A DNA stretch of 64,000 nucleotides from Pseudomonadota bacterium (GTDB lineage Bacteria > Pseudomonadota > Gammaproteobacteria > Burkholderiales > Gallionellaceae). Under the pieces are notes generated by a model. The model was not told the origin of the DNA and made no database searches. It saw only the letters and a list, made by a program, of their open reading frames with translations. Both the position numbers and the translations under genes were made by a program. Each line of letters starts with the position of its first letter. Positions within the stretch are counted from its first letter, which is position 1. The DNA is taken from the NCBI GenBank assembly GCA_021821945.1, contig JAJZTF010000006.1:80201-144200 (forward strand). The letters run 5' to 3'. Positions 53,465 through 63,967 of this stretch are shown here, piece after piece.

Positions 53465-54976
53465 TCAGTGCGCCAGCCCCAGGCTGGCGCAACGCAGGCT
53501 GTCCGCCGTGATCTCGGCAAGCCTGATGGTATGCCATGGCTCGACCTGCTCCCAGGTGAAGCGCCATTCCCAGTTCCCCTCCACGCTTCCAGGATAGTTC
53601 ATCCGGTATTCGTTAGTCAGACAGAGTATGTCCTGCATGGGGAAGATCACCGTGTTGGCAACCGATGAGGAAAGCGACTTGATCATGTCCCACGGCACGT
53701 CTATCTCCTCACGCCCCATGTACCGCCTTACGAAGTTTTTCACCTGATCCGGGGCGGAGTTCCACCAGCCCACCGTCGTGTCGTTGTCGTGCGTGCCCGT
53801 ATAGGCGATGACGTTGGCGACATAGTTGTGGGGTAGAAAATAGTTCGACTCATCCTCCCCGAAGGCAAACTGCAGTATGCGCATGCCCGGAAGCCCGAAC
53901 CTGTCTCGCAGTTCGATCACATCCGGCGTGATCACGCCCAGATCCTCGGCGATGATGGGAAGATCCGGGAACACGCTCTTGAAGGCGTCGAACAGCTTCG
54001 CACCCGGCCCCGGCATCCACCTTCCGTTGATTGCCGTCTTCTCACCCGCAGGCACTTCCCAGTACCCTGCAAAGCCCCTGAAGTGGTCTATGCGCACCTG
54101 GTCGAAATCTTCCAGGGCATGCTTCAGGCGCCTTATCCACCAGGCATATCCCGTTTCCTCGTGTATGCTCCACCGATATAGGGGGTTGCCCCAGAGCTGC
54201 CCCGTCTGGCTGAAATAGTCTGGCGGCACGCCTGCCACGACGAGGGGAGATCCCGACTCATCAAGCTCGAAGAGCTCGCGATGCGCCCAGACGTCCGCGC
54301 TCTGATATGCGACAAAGATGGGGACATCCCCTATCAGCCGGATGCCGCGTTCATTAGCATAGGTCCTGAGCCGCCGCCATTGCCTGTCAAAGCACCACTG
54401 GCAGAACTTCCAGAAGCCGATCTTTTCGCCGTTGGCCTCATCGAACAACTGCAGCGCATGCCTATCCCTGTTCGCAAGCGCTGCAGGCCACTGATTCCAG
54501 TTGCGCCATTCCTGCTGCCCGGCGATCGTCATGAAGCGCGCATAGTCGTCAAGCCATGCGCGCTCCTCGATGCAAAACCGTGTATACGATTCATGCATGG
54601 CATCGTCAGGGGATGCGAAGAAGTTTCTGGATGCGCGGCCCAGCCTCTCCAGCCTGTATTGGCCCTGCAGCGAAAAATCGACCCTGTCGGGGCGAAAGCC
54701 GGGATGCGGCTCGAGGTCCTGAGGCCCCAACCAGCCCAGATGGGACAGCTCGCACAGGTCGATCAGCAGCACATTGCCTGCAAATGCGGAACTGCTCATG
54801 TATGGCGAATTTCCCGGGCCGATCTCTCCCAGCGGCAAAACCTGCCAGTAGGTCTGCCCGGCACCCAGCAGCCAGTCCACGAAGAGATAGGCATTCGCCC
54901 CCATGTCCCCGGCACCGAACTGGCCCGGCAGGGAGGTCGGATGCAACAGGATGCCGCTCGCGCGATCCTTTATCAT
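53465..54976 (-). CDS. malQ: 4-alpha-glucanotransferase (amylomaltase)
   Basis: This 503-residue GH77 enzyme transfers alpha-1,4-glucan segments. RASGILLHPTSLPGQFGAGDMG is the N-terminal signature, QVLPLGEIGPGNSPYMSSSAFAGN follows, FDQVRIDHFRGFAGYWEVPAG holds the nucleophile aspartate, IIAEDLGVITPDVIEL the acid glutamate and GTHDNDTTVGWW the third carboxylate. The ATG at 54976 is used because conserved sequence begins nearby. It is last of the glgC-GH57-malQ operon, with 4 bp to its neighbour. Confidence 0.95.
   Translation of the reverse strand: MIKDRASGILLHPTSLPGQFGAGDMGANAYLFVDWLLGAGQTYWQVLPLGEIGPGNSPYMSSSAFAGNVLLIDLCELSHLGWLGPQDLEPHPGFRPDRVDFSLQGQYRLERLGRASRNFFASPDDAMHESYTRFCIEERAWLDDYARFMTIAGQQEWRNWNQWPAALANRDRHALQLFDEANGEKIGFWKFCQWCFDRQWRRLRTYANERGIRLIGDVPIFVAYQSADVWAHRELFELDESGSPLVVAGVPPDYFSQTGQLWGNPLYRWSIHEETGYAWWIRRLKHALEDFDQVRIDHFRGFAGYWEVPAGEKTAINGRWMPGPGAKLFDAFKSVFPDLPIIAEDLGVITPDVIELRDRFGLPGMRILQFAFGEDESNYFLPHNYVANVIAYTGTHDNDTTVGWWNSAPDQVKNFVRRYMGREEIDVPWDMIKSLSSSVANTVIFPMQDILCLTNEYRMNYPGSVEGNWEWRFTWEQVEPWHTIRLAEITADSLRCASLGLAH
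53469..53491. terminator. Perfect hairpin shared by hup and malQ ends
   Basis: TGCGCCAGCC (53469-53478), a 3-base loop CCA, then GGCTGGCGCA (53482-53491): a 10-bp perfect stem 8 bp after the hup stop, inside the last codons of the opposing malQ gene. No T-run follows on the plus strand; on the minus strand the next bases are T-rich. It may act as a bidirectional terminator or protect the hup mRNA 3' end. Confidence 0.5.
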
Positions 54977-54980
54977 GGCC

Positions 54981-56687
54981 TTATTCGGTCGCACGGCGCA
55001 TTGCGCCACCCGCCTCCGTCTCGCCCAGGCTGCCGCGGCTGACGGGTTCAGAAAGACCGACGGGAGGAACGAGCTTCAGGAGCCGGTAAAGCTCGGTCAG
55101 GTTGTGCCTGTAAAGGCGGTCGAAGCTTGCCACCGAGTTCGCCGGATTGTAGTCGCCAAACCACCAGAACCAGTCAGAGCTCTCGCAGGAGCAGAGCTGC
55201 TTTTCCGCAGCCGCCCTGTCCTCATCATTCAGGCGGCCGCTCGACATCACCATGTCGAAGCTGTGCTTTGCGGCGCACAACAGATCCCAGGCGCGATTCT
55301 TGTCCTCGCTGCCGATCCAGGTCGAGAAGTTGCCATAAACCCAGCTCCCTGCACAGATCGTGGGAAGCACGCCGGCAGGGGCCCGGGCCGGATCCGGATT
55401 CACGAAATCGCTGTAGGTGCGGGTGTGAATATCGGGATGCGCCTCCAGCCTGCCATAGAGCTCGTCGAGAAAATAAAAGCCGTTGTAGGGATAATATTCC
55501 CAGGCATTTTCGCCATCCAGAATCACGCTGACCACAGGCCTTCCCCCCTCTTCCGCACCCTGCGCGATGCTGTCCAGCTGATCGATGAAATGCGTGGCGG
55601 CATCCTTGCCATGCCAGCGCGAATATTCAAAACCGATCAGGTCGGACAGGTGGTCGTCGCGGAAAAACACCATCATGCCGTCCGCGCCCTTCTCCAGAAG
55701 GTATGGGCGATACAGATATTTTCCCCGCTCGGGGACGGGAAGATGGGCGCGATTCAGGCTGTTGACCAGAACGCCCTCGCCGCTTGCCGCCCACCTGCAT
55801 CCCTCCTCTGCCAGCACTTCCAGCGTCTCCACGGAGATCGAGCCTTCCGCAGGCCACATGCCACAGGGCTCGGCCCCGAAGCGCGTCCTGTGGCTTTCCT
55901 TTGCGAGCCTGATGTGGGTGGACACGCGCAGCCTTCCCTTGGGATAGTGGGGGGCCTTGGGCAGGGGCGCATCGGGCATCGCGTCCTTCGCGCTTTCGAA
56001 ATCGATCAGGAGCGGCGCAAGGGGATGGTAATGCGGGGTCGCGGAAATCTCGATCCGGCCTTCATCCGACAGTTTCCGGTAGCGCGGGATGATGTCCCCG
56101 ATCAGCCTGCCTATCAGGTCGAAAAGCGCCCTGCGGTCTTCACGGCTGAAGTTCACCCCCTTGGTCATCAGCGTTGCGACCAGTTCGTGTTCGCGGCGCA
56201 CGCTCTCCCCGCACCAGGCCAGATGGTACCAGGTCAAAAGATCGCTCATATACTGGCCGGAAAGATACGAGAACCCCGCCTCCCCTTCGGGCTCCAGCAT
56301 CTGGAAAAGGTCCCATAGCCGCTTGTAGGCGGGATAGGGGGAGATCATCTTCGTGTGGCTGCTGCGAAAACAGGAATCCAGCACCAGCCGCCGCTCAACA
56401 TCGGTCAGCCTGCCGGTGTCCTCATGCACCAGGAGCCTGAGCAGCGGATCGCGCAGCCTGCCCGTTGCAAACTGATCCGCATAGTCCTCGATCTGGTCCA
56501 GCAGTATCGGCACGAAGTTGACCACTGCGCGCACCCCGGGATGGCGCTCGAGATGGTAGGCCATGTCGGTATAATCCTTGATCGCGTGCAGATAGACCCA
56601 TGGCAGCACGAAGTCGCCGGTGGAATAATCGCGATAATCCGGCTGATGCATGTGCCAGAGAAGAACGAGGTCTATGGACTTGTTCAC
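54981..56687 (-). CDS. Glycoside hydrolase family 57 alpha-glucan enzyme
   Basis: This 568-residue GH57 enzyme begins LVLLWHMHQPDYRDYSTGDF, containing the family HMHQP motif. GAEPCGMWPAEGSIS carries the catalytic glutamate and VSVILDGENAWEYYPYNG the aspartate. It is probably an alpha-amylase or branching/debranching-type enzyme acting on glycogen or maltodextrin; the exact activity cannot be read from sequence. It lies 9 bp after glgC and 4 bp before malQ on the same strand, so it belongs to glycogen turnover. No signal peptide, so cytoplasmic. Confidence 0.92.
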   Translation of the reverse strand: MNKSIDLVLLWHMHQPDYRDYSTGDFVLPWVYLHAIKDYTDMAYHLERHPGVRAVVNFVPILLDQIEDYADQFATGRLRDPLLRLLVHEDTGRLTDVERRLVLDSCFRSSHTKMISPYPAYKRLWDLFQMLEPEGEAGFSYLSGQYMSDLLTWYHLAWCGESVRREHELVATLMTKGVNFSREDRRALFDLIGRLIGDIIPRYRKLSDEGRIEISATPHYHPLAPLLIDFESAKDAMPDAPLPKAPHYPKGRLRVSTHIRLAKESHRTRFGAEPCGMWPAEGSISVETLEVLAEEGCRWAASGEGVLVNSLNRAHLPVPERGKYLYRPYLLEKGADGMMVFFRDDHLSDLIGFEYSRWHGKDAATHFIDQLDSIAQGAEEGGRPVVSVILDGENAWEYYPYNGFYFLDELYGRLEAHPDIHTRTYSDFVNPDPARAPAGVLPTICAGSWVYGNFSTWIGSEDKNRAWDLLCAAKHSFDMVMSSGRLNDEDRAAAEKQLCSCESSDWFWWFGDYNPANSVASFDRLYRHNLTELYRLLKLVPPVGLSEPVSRGSLGETEAGGAMRRATE

Positions 56688-56696
56688 GATGACTGC

Positions 56697-58022
56697 CTAG
56701 CGGATGCGGTGGCCGGTCTGCCCCAGCATCTCTGCCGTGACCAGCGTGATGCCGTTCGGGCTGACATGGAAGTGCTTGCGGTCCTTCTCGATGTCCAGGC
56801 CCACCTCGAGCCCGTCGGGTATCCTGCATTCCTTGTCCACGATCACGCGCTTTAGGGTGACATGCCGCCCGATATCCACCTTGGGCAGCAGCACGGAGTC
56901 TTCTATGCAGGAATAGCTGTTGACCCTCACGTCGGAAAAAAGCAGCGAACGCCTCACCGTCGAGCCGCTGACGATGCAGCCTCCGGAGACCAGGGTGTCT
57001 ATCGCGACGCCGCGCCTTTCGGGTTCGTCGAAAACGAACTTGGCCGGCGGCAGCTGTTCCTGATAGGTCCAGATCGGCCACTCCTGATCGTACATGTTGA
57101 GATCCGGGATCACCTTGGTCATCTCCATGCTCGCCTCCCAGTACGAGTCTATGGTCCCCACATCCCGCCAGTAAGGCTTCTTGTCCGCCCCCATGCCCAC
57201 GCAGCTTTCCTCGAAATTCTGCGCGAACACGCGGTAGTTGGTCACCATGTGGGGGATCAGGTCCTTGCCGAAATCGTGGCTGGACTTGGGGCTGTCCGCA
57301 TCGCGTATCAGCTGCTCGATCAGGAATCTGGTATTGAACACATAGATGCCCATGCTTGCCAGGGACTTGTCGGGATTCCCCGGGATCGAGGGAGGATGCT
57401 CGGGTTTTTCGACGAATTCCAGCACGCGGCCATCCGTGCCTATGCCCATCACCCCGAAGGCGCGCGCGTCGGCGACCGGCACCTCGAGGCAGGCCACCGA
57501 CATGTCGGCCTTCTTCTCGACGTGGAATGCAAGCAGCTTTCCATAGTCCATCTTGTAGATATGGTCGCCCGCCAGTATCACGACGAAATCGCAATTGGAC
57601 GCGCGTATGATGTCGAGATTCTGGAAAACCGCATCCGCCGTTCCCCTGTACCACTGGTCTTCGCTGACGCGCTGCTGTGCCGGAAGGATATCGAGATATT
57701 CGTTGAACTGGCCGTTCAGAAATGACCAACCGCGCTGGATGTGCTGGATCAGGCTGTGCGCCTTGTACTGGGTGGCCACACCGATGCGGCGTATGCCCGA
57801 ATTCACGCAATTGGAAAGCACGAAATCGATGATGCGGAACTTGCCGCCGAATGGGACTGCCGGCTTGGCGCGCCAGTCTGTCAGCTCATGCAGACGACTG
57901 CCCCGACCGCCGGCCAGCACCATCGCATAGGTGCTCTTGGTCAGCCGGCTGACGAACCTCGGCTCGGGGTCACCTGTTGCCACATGGTATTTTCTTCTCA
58001 GATATCCCAGTTCGACACTCAT
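56697..58022 (-). CDS. glgC: Glucose-1-phosphate adenylyltransferase
   Basis: GlgC (441 aa) makes ADP-glucose, the committed step of glycogen synthesis. [28 protein letters not shown] is the nucleotide site, [13 protein letters not shown] follows, and [18 protein letters not shown] the sugar-phosphate site. The C-terminal left-handed beta-helix carries allosteric residues. The ATG at 58022 starts the conserved N-terminus. It is the first gene of glgC-GH57-malQ and is divergent from glgB across 88 bp. Confidence 0.96.
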   Translation of the reverse strand: MSVELGYLRRKYHVATGDPEPRFVSRLTKSTYAMVLAGGRGSRLHELTDWRAKPAVPFGGKFRIIDFVLSNCVNSGIRRIGVATQYKAHSLIQHIQRGWSFLNGQFNEYLDILPAQQRVSEDQWYRGTADAVFQNLDIIRASNCDFVVILAGDHIYKMDYGKLLAFHVEKKADMSVACLEVPVADARAFGVMGIGTDGRVLEFVEKPEHPPSIPGNPDKSLASMGIYVFNTRFLIEQLIRDADSPKSSHDFGKDLIPHMVTNYRVFAQNFEESCVGMGADKKPYWRDVGTIDSYWEASMEMTKVIPDLNMYDQEWPIWTYQEQLPPAKFVFDEPERRGVAIDTLVSGGCIVSGSTVRRSLLFSDVRVNSYSCIEDSVLLPKVDIGRHVTLKRVIVDKECRIPDGLEVGLDIEKDRKHFHVSPNGITLVTAEMLGQTGHRIR

Positions 58023-58110
58023 TACACCCTCCGTATCGGCCACATTTTTTCTTGATGCGGCCATTATCGTTTACAATCGACACACGACACAAGGACCAGC
58101 GGGGAGCAAA

Positions 58111-60273
58111 TTGGCCACACCGATCGAAGCTTTGTTGCAGGCACGCCTACACGACCCATTCGCCCTCCTTGGCTTGCACAAGGATGGCGGAGAAACCGTG
58201 ATCCGTTTCTACGACCCACATGCAACAGCCGTCTTCCTGCAGCAGGATTCCTTCAGGAAAGTCCATCCGGACGGACTTTTCGAATGGCGCTCCCCCGAGC
58301 CTCCCGCGCTTCCCTATCGCCTGCGCATAGAGTCAAACGGCGCATCGCGCGAGGTTCTCGATCCCTACCAGTTCCCAACAGACATTTCCCAGCACGATTT
58401 GTTCTTGTTCTCCGAAGGAAAACTTCAGCAGGCCTATCGCATGCTGGGCTCGCACACGGTCGAGATCGGCGGCACAAAAGGCGTGCGCTTTGCCGTCTGG
58501 GCGCCGAATGCGGAGCGGGTCAGCGTGATCGGCGAATTCAACAACTGGGACGGCAGGATCAACCCCATGCGTCTTCACGGCTCAAGCGGGGTATGGGAAA
58601 TCTTCATTCCGGAAATCGCAAGCAATGCGCTGTACCGTTATGAAATCCGCACGCGCGAGAGCGGCCACATACTGACCAAGGTGGATCCCTACGCCCAGGG
58701 TTTCGAGCTGCGGCCGGGCACCGCATCCCTTGCCGCGCCCCGGCATCTTCATCGCTGGCAGGACGAGGCATGGATGAACGGGCGAGCACAGTGGGACTGG
58801 CTGCACTCAGCCGTGAACATCTACGAAGTGCATGCGGGCTCCTGGCGTCGCCACCCGGACGGCAGGTTCTACACCTATCTCGAATTGGCCAATGACCTCG
58901 TGCCCTACGTCAAGGGCATGGGCTATACGCACATCGAATTCATGCCACTGACGGAACATCCCCTGGACGAATCCTGGGGATACCAGTGCAGCGGCTATTT
59001 CGCGCCCACCAGCCGCTTCGGCTCCGCCGATGATCTGCGCCAGCTGATAGACGCATGCCATCAGGCCGGCATCGGCGTGATACTCGACTGGGTCCCCGCA
59101 CACTTTCCGCAGGACGACTGGGCTTTGGCGCGCTTCGACGGCACGGCCCTTTATGAGCACGAAGATCCGCGCAAGGGCTTCCACAAGGACTGGGGAACGC
59201 ATATCTTCAACTTCGGACGCAACGAAGTGAAATCCTTTTTGATGTCTAGCGCGCATTACTGGCTTTCCGAATTCCATTTCGACGGGCTGCGCGTGGATGC
59301 GGTCGCCTCCATGCTCTATCTCGACTATTCGCGAAACGAAGGCGAATGGATACCCAACCGATACGGCGGAAGGGAGAATCTCGAGGCGATCGAATTCCTG
59401 CGCGAACTGAACGTGATGGTGCACGAAAGGTTCCCGGGGGCCCTGACGATGGCCGAAGAGTCGACTGCATGGCCTGCCGTCTCGCGGCCCGTCTATCTGG
59501 GCGGCCTTGGCTTCTCGATGAAGTGGAACATGGGCTGGATGAACGACACGCTGCGCTATTTCAAACACGATCCTGTGCACAGGCGCTACCACCACAATGA
59601 ACTGACCTTCGGCCAACTCTACGCCTATACGGAAAACTTCATCCTGCCCTTCTCGCATGACGAGGTCGTGCACGGCAAGGGCTCCCTGCTTTCCAGGATG
59701 CCCGGGGATGCATGGCAGAAATTCGCCAACCTTCGTCTGTTGCTGACCTATCAGATGACGAGTCCCGGCAAGAAGCTCAATTTCATGGGCAACGAAATCG
59801 CGCAGGGGCGGGAATGGCAGTCAAGGTGGGAACTGGAATGGTGGCAGCTGAGAGAGGACTATCACCGCTCCATCCAGAATCTCATGCGCGACTTGAATGA
59901 GCTCTACCGCTCGCTTCCCGCCCTGCACGAGCTGGACTTCCAGTCAGAGGGATTCTCCTGGATAGACTGCAGCGATGCGGAACAATCCGTGCTTTCATAT
60001 CAGCGGCGTGCAAGGAATGGATCCATCGCCGTCATTCTCCTTAATCTGACCCCGTTGCCTCGCACCCGGTACCGCATAGGACTGCCCATGCTCTCCTCCT
60101 ACAGGGAGGCGCTAAACAGCGACTCTGCCTATTATGCGGGAAGCAATCTCGGCAATGCGGGAACGATATTTGCCGAGACGATCCCCTGGATGAATCAGCC
60201 CTGCTCGGCAGAGATCACGCTGCCTCCCCTTGCGGGCATCATTCTGCTCCCTCAACCATCGAACTTTTCCTAG
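58111..60273 (+). CDS. glgB: 1,4-alpha-glucan branching enzyme
   Basis: GlgB (720 aa) introduces alpha-1,6 branches. An N-terminal CBM48 region ([25 protein letters not shown]) precedes a GH13 barrel: [22 protein letters not shown], then [19 protein letters not shown] (nucleophile aspartate), [11 protein letters not shown] (acid) and [14 protein letters not shown] chose TTG at 58111 (LATPIEALL) because GGGGAG sits 5-10 bp upstream; no ATG lies close to the conserved N-terminus. TACAAT at 58072-58077 may be a -10 box with a weak -35. pgi follows after 3 bp. Confidence 0.94.
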   Translation: MATPIEALLQARLHDPFALLGLHKDGGETVIRFYDPHATAVFLQQDSFRKVHPDGLFEWRSPEPPALPYRLRIESNGASREVLDPYQFPTDISQHDLFLFSEGKLQQAYRMLGSHTVEIGGTKGVRFAVWAPNAERVSVIGEFNNWDGRINPMRLHGSSGVWEIFIPEIASNALYRYEIRTRESGHILTKVDPYAQGFELRPGTASLAAPRHLHRWQDEAWMNGRAQWDWLHSAVNIYEVHAGSWRRHPDGRFYTYLELANDLVPYVKGMGYTHIEFMPLTEHPLDESWGYQCSGYFAPTSRFGSADDLRQLIDACHQAGIGVILDWVPAHFPQDDWALARFDGTALYEHEDPRKGFHKDWGTHIFNFGRNEVKSFLMSSAHYWLSEFHFDGLRVDAVASMLYLDYSRNEGEWIPNRYGGRENLEAIEFLRELNVMVHERFPGALTMAEESTAWPAVSRPVYLGGLGFSMKWNMGWMNDTLRYFKHDPVHRRYHHNELTFGQLYAYTENFILPFSHDEVVHGKGSLLSRMPGDAWQKFANLRLLLTYQMTSPGKKLNFMGNEIAQGREWQSRWELEWWQLREDYHRSIQNLMRDLNELYRSLPALHELDFQSEGFSWIDCSDAEQSVLSYQRRARNGSIAVILLNLTPLPRTRYRIGLPMLSSYREALNSDSAYYAGSNLGNAGTIFAETIPWMNQPCSAEITLPPLAGIILLPQPSNFS

Positions 60274-60276
60274 AAT

Positions 60277-61917
60277 ATGTCCAAACTCACTTCATCCAGA
60301 GCCTGGCAAGCCCTAATGGAACACAAGAGGGCAATAGAGCCTCGCCACATGCGCGAGATGTTCAGGGAAGATGCCTCGCGCTTCGAGAAATTCTCGATCA
60401 GGCTGAATGACCTCCTGCTCGACTATTCCAAGAACCGCATCGACCTTGAGACGCGAAACCTGCTCATCGATCTGGCAACGCAGTGCGATGTCACTTCTTC
60501 CATCAGGCGCATGTTTTCCGGCGAGAAGATCAACGTGACGGAGCAGCGCGCCGTGCTGCACACGGCGCTTCGCAACCGCTCCGGCATGCCCGTCTTCGTC
60601 GACGGGAAGGACGTGATGCCGGATGTCAGGCGCGTGCTCGATTCGATGCGCGATTTCTCCGAGAGCGTGCGTAGCGGAAAGCACAGGGGACATACGGGCC
60701 GCATCATCACCGACATCGTCAACATCGGCATAGGCGGATCCGACCTTGGCCCGCTCATGGTCTGCGAAGCGCTGAAACCCTACGGTCTTGAGAGGCTGCG
60801 CGCGCATTTCGTATCCAATGTGGATGCCACGCATCTTGTCGAAACCCTGAAAAATCTCGATGCGGAGACCACGCTCTTCATCGTGAGCTCGAAGACCTTC
60901 ACGACACAGGAGACGCTGACCAATGCGCGCACGGCCCGCGCCTGGCTGACCGACAAGCTGGGTGAAGCCGCCGTCGCAAGGCATTTTGTCGCCGTCTCGA
61001 CCAACCTCAAGGCGACCTCATCCTTCGGCATCGAGCATGTGTTCGAATTCTGGGACTGGGTCGGCGGGCGCTATTCTCTCTGGTCAGCAATAGGACTGCC
61101 CATCGCGATCTTCATCGGCATGGAAAGATTCGAGGAACTGCTCTCGGGCGCGCACGAGATGGACCTGCATTTCTGCAATGCCCCCCTGGAAGAGAACATG
61201 CCTGTGATCATGGGCATGCTGGGCATCTGGTATGGCAACTTTTTCGGCGCCGCATCGAATGCAGTGCTGCCGTACGACCAGTATTTGCACCGCCTGCCGG
61301 CCTATCTCCAGCAGCTCGAGATGGAAAGCAACGGAAAGTCCGTGGACCTCAACGGCATGCCGGTCGACCATGACACCGGGATGGTGATATGGGGGGAGCC
61401 TGGAACCAACGGCCAGCACGCCTTCTACCAGCTGATCCATCAGGGCACGCGCATGATTCCCGCAGACTTCCTCGCGCCTGTCGAGAGCCAGAATCCGCTC
61501 GGCGATCATCACTCCATCCTGCTTGCCAACTGCTTCGCCCAGACAGAGGCCCTGATGATAGGCAAGACAAAGGACGAGGCACGCGCGGAACTGGCCGCCC
61601 AGGGCATGCAGGGGGAGGCGCTCGTAGCGCTTCTGCCGCACAAGGTCTTCAAAGGCAACAAGCCCACCAACACCCTGCTTTTCGACCGCCTGAATCCGCG
61701 CACCCTGGGAAAACTGATCGCGCTGTACGAACACAAGGTGTTCGTGCAGGGCATCGTCTGGAACATCAACTCCTTCGACCAGTGGGGGGTGGAGCTGGGC
61801 AAGCAGCTGGCCGGAAGAATCCTGCCGGAACTCAAGGGCGAAGCGGATTCGTTACACGACTGCTCAACCAGAGGCCTGATCGCGCATTACCGCAAGCGGG
61901 TCAATCGCGCAGGTTGA
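60277..61917 (+). CDS. pgi: Glucose-6-phosphate isomerase
   Basis: Pgi (546 aa) interconverts glucose-6-phosphate and fructose-6-phosphate. [51 protein letters not shown] and [21 protein letters not shown] are diagnostic. It starts 3 bp after the glgB stop in the same operon, linking central metabolism to glycogen. Its end overlaps the opposing zinc-ribbon gene by 17 bp. Confidence 0.97.
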   Translation: MSKLTSSRAWQALMEHKRAIEPRHMREMFREDASRFEKFSIRLNDLLLDYSKNRIDLETRNLLIDLATQCDVTSSIRRMFSGEKINVTEQRAVLHTALRNRSGMPVFVDGKDVMPDVRRVLDSMRDFSESVRSGKHRGHTGRIITDIVNIGIGGSDLGPLMVCEALKPYGLERLRAHFVSNVDATHLVETLKNLDAETTLFIVSSKTFTTQETLTNARTARAWLTDKLGEAAVARHFVAVSTNLKATSSFGIEHVFEFWDWVGGRYSLWSAIGLPIAIFIGMERFEELLSGAHEMDLHFCNAPLEENMPVIMGMLGIWYGNFFGAASNAVLPYDQYLHRLPAYLQQLEMESNGKSVDLNGMPVDHDTGMVIWGEPGTNGQHAFYQLIHQGTRMIPADFLAPVESQNPLGDHHSILLANCFAQTEALMIGKTKDEARAELAAQGMQGEALVALLPHKVFKGNKPTNTLLFDRLNPRTLGKLIALYEHKVFVQGIVWNINSFDQWGVELGKQLAGRILPELKGEADSLHDCSTRGLIAHYRKRVNRAG

Positions 61918-62524
61918 GCTTCGCTCTGGGCAGCCAGAATGTCTCGTTGGGATTGCTTTCGGAACGCACGCGCATGCTGTCGCCCGTGCCCGGATTCTCG
62001 ATCACGCTGACCCTCATGTTGCCTATGCCCCTGTAGCACTTGGCCAGCGCCCCCTCGAAAGTTGAAACGCCCGCCCTGGTCCGGTAGTCGTCCAGAATGG
62101 CCTGCTGGCTTCTAGGCACGTCGGGCTCTCCCGTCTTGCTTGTGATCTTGGGGGAGGAGCCTGCAAAGTTGACCTGGTCCAGCATCAGCTTCATCACAAA
62201 GTTCGAGTAGTCGGAAAGCTCGCGGCTCTTGCATGTGTAATAGGGCTCACGCTCGGAAGGGGCCGTCACCGCCCTGGTCCCCGTCGGACAATTCGATGCC
62301 GTGCAGTTTTGCAGATATGCGGACTGCGGCTCGTCCTTCTTGGTCGTATTGAGAATCAGGAGGAACATCAGGCATGCCAGCATGATGAGGCCGACCACCA
62401 CATTCGTGATGCCCTTCTTTTCGTCAAACTTGGCCTTCTTTGCGACGAGCGCGCCGCAATATGGGCAGTTGGCACTGCCGGAAGGGAAAATCTTCTCGCA
62501 TTTCCTGCAGATCGTCAAAGACAT
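61901..62524 (-). CDS. Zinc-ribbon membrane protein, unknown function
   Basis: This 207-residue protein has an N-terminal zinc ribbon ([19 protein letters not shown]), a single membrane segment (about 40-60) and a region containing several cysteines ([24 protein letters not shown]). The zinc ribbon is cytoplasmic and the rest probably periplasmic, where disulfides could form. No known name comes to mind. It lies 18 bp downstream of the mlaF-like gene on the same strand. Confidence 0.78.
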   Translation of the reverse strand: MSLTICRKCEKIFPSGSANCPYCGALVAKKAKFDEKKGITNVVVGLIMLACLMFLLILNTTKKDEPQSAYLQNCTASNCPTGTRAVTAPSEREPYYTCKSRELSDYSNFVMKLMLDQVNFAGSSPKITSKTGEPDVPRSQQAILDDYRTRAGVSTFEGALAKCYRGIGNMRVSVIENPGTGDSMRVRSESNPNETFWLPRAKLNLRD

Positions 62525-62542
62525 CTCGTGTTTCCCCCGCCC

Positions 62543-63340
62543 CTAGATGTCTTCCGCATAGGGCCTGCTCGGATAGTGGAAGGCGACAGGCCCATCGGAT
62601 TCGGCATGGATGAACTGGTGCACGAAAGGATCTTGCGATTCGTACATTTCCGATGCGACGCCCTCAGCCACCACCCGCCCGTCGTGTATGAAATAGACGT
62701 AGTCGGCGATCTTCAAAGACTCGGACATGTCGTAGGTGACCACCACGGAAGTCACGCCCAGCGCATCGTTCAGCTTCCTGATCAGGTTTGCGATGATGTT
62801 GAGGGAGATCGGATCGAGCCCGGCGAAAGGCTCGTCGTAAATGATGAGCTGGGGATCCAGCGCGATCGCCCTGGCGAGCGCCACCCGCCTCTCCATGCCG
62901 CCCGAGAGATCCTTGGGCATCAGGCCGTGAGCGCCCCGCAGTCCAACGGCATGGAGCTTCATCAGCACCAAGTCGCGTATCATCTCCTCTGGAAGATCGG
63001 TATGCTCGCGCATCGGAAATGCGAGGTTTTCATATACGCTAAGATCGCTGAACAGGCCGCTCACCTGGAACATCATGCCCATCTGCCTGCGCATCGCATA
63101 CAGTTCATCGTTGTCGAGATCGTGGACCACCTTGCCCAGCACCTTCACGCTGCCGCTCGCAGGCTTCAACTGCCCGCCGAAATGATGCAGCAATGTGCTC
63201 TTTCCGCACCCGCTCACACCCAGTATCGCAACGACCTTGCCGCGAGGTATCGAGAGATCGATACCCTTCAGGACTTCACGCTTGCCATAGGAAAAACGCA
63301 GGTTGCTGACCTCAACCAGATTGCCAGATGTTTGCTTCAA
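62543..63340 (-). CDS. ABC transporter ATPase of the MlaF type
   Basis: This 265-residue ATPase has Walker A GVSGCGKST (41-49), a Q-loop in MMFQVSGLFSDLSVYENLAFP, the signature DLSGGMERRVALARAIALDP (145-149), Walker B LIIYDEPFAGLDP (catalytic Glu170), and a Tyr203 in VVVTYDMSESLKIADYVYF where the H-loop usually has His. The signature and surrounding sequence match MlaF of the phospholipid (lipid asymmetry) transporter. No mlaE, mlaD, mlaC or mlaB follows, which is unusual; a zinc-ribbon gene follows instead. Other ABC ATPases cannot be ruled out. Confidence 0.82.
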   Translation of the reverse strand: MKQTSGNLVEVSNLRFSYGKREVLKGIDLSIPRGKVVAILGVSGCGKSTLLHHFGGQLKPASGSVKVLGKVVHDLDNDELYAMRRQMGMMFQVSGLFSDLSVYENLAFPMREHTDLPEEMIRDLVLMKLHAVGLRGAHGLMPKDLSGGMERRVALARAIALDPQLIIYDEPFAGLDPISLNIIANLIRKLNDALGVTSVVVTYDMSESLKIADYVYFIHDGRVVAEGVASEMYESQDPFVHQFIHAESDGPVAFHYPSRPYAEDI

Positions 63341-63411
63341 TCATTGCTCCAGGATGACATGTTAAATTTTCAGCTCAGGCCCTGAAAAGCAGGTCCCGCC
63401 ATGCCGGGTAT

Positions 63412-63801
63412 TCACGCTGAGGATGCCACCTCTGACGCAGACGCCAATATACGCTGATCGCATTTCCTGAGCCGCTCCGCCATCACGCGCATCACATCGA
63501 TCGCAAAGCGGGGTGCCTCTTCCACCAGGAAATGGAAACGTTCCCTATCTATCGCGACGAACTTGCAATTCTTGGTCGCTGTGACAGTCCCGGAGCGGGG
63601 CGAGCCATCGATCACCGCCAGCTCTCCGACAAAACTGCCCACGGTGCAGTTCTCGAAGAAGAGCCCGGCTATGGTCACTTCCGCCTCCCCCTCTATCAGC
63701 ACATACATCTTCTCGCCTGCCTCGCCTTCGCGGAACAGGATCTCTCCCTTCCTGACTCTCACGAACTCCGGATCCTGTCGGAACATGTCGAAAAAAAGCA
63801 T
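63412..63801 (-). CDS. Cyclic nucleotide-binding domain protein
   Basis: This 129-residue protein is a single cNMP-binding domain: VRKGEILFREGEAGEKMYVLIEGEAEV, then VGSFVGELAVIDGSPRSGTVTATK, the phosphate-binding cassette (GELAxxxxxxRxGTVTA), and a C-terminal helix. There is no DNA-binding or catalytic domain, so it may bind cyclic nucleotide and act on a partner, or be a structural relic. The start is the first ATG. It lies upstream of the mlaF-like gene in the same direction, 71 bp away. Confidence 0.85.
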   Translation of the reverse strand: MLFFDMFRQDPEFVRVRKGEILFREGEAGEKMYVLIEGEAEVTIAGLFFENCTVGSFVGELAVIDGSPRSGTVTATKNCKFVAIDRERFHFLVEEAPRFAIDVMRVMAERLRKCDQRILASASEVASSA

Positions 63802-63878
63802 GATGGCCTCACCGATGAAGGACCCGCTGATTATGAGCGTTTGCCGGAAAATTTACAAATGCAGCCAGATTACCGAAT

Positions 63879-63948
63879 TGACTCAAGATAAATGTTACCG
63901 AAGGGTTGAGTGAAAGGGATACGTTGCCTCAAGTTAAAGGTTACCGAA
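63879..63948. repeat. Two 24-bp direct repeats, probable insertion-sequence end
   Basis: TGACTCAAGATAAATGTTACC and on to GAA (63879-63902) recur as TGCCTCAAGTTAAAGGTTACC and on to GAA (63925-63948) with 3 mismatches, 46 bp apart. ATTACCGAA at 63870-63878 and the inverted GGTAATCGG at 63957-63965 add shorter copies. Arrays of this kind often mark transposase-binding ends. They lie just upstream of a partial ORF at the window edge. Confidence 0.5.
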
Positions 63949-63967
63949 ATTTCACAGGTAATCGGAC

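Noticed and set aside
54903..56318. Plus-strand open frame of 471 codons
   Set aside because: Antisense to malQ and the GH57 gene, both of which have clear catalytic motifs; a GC-rich shadow frame.
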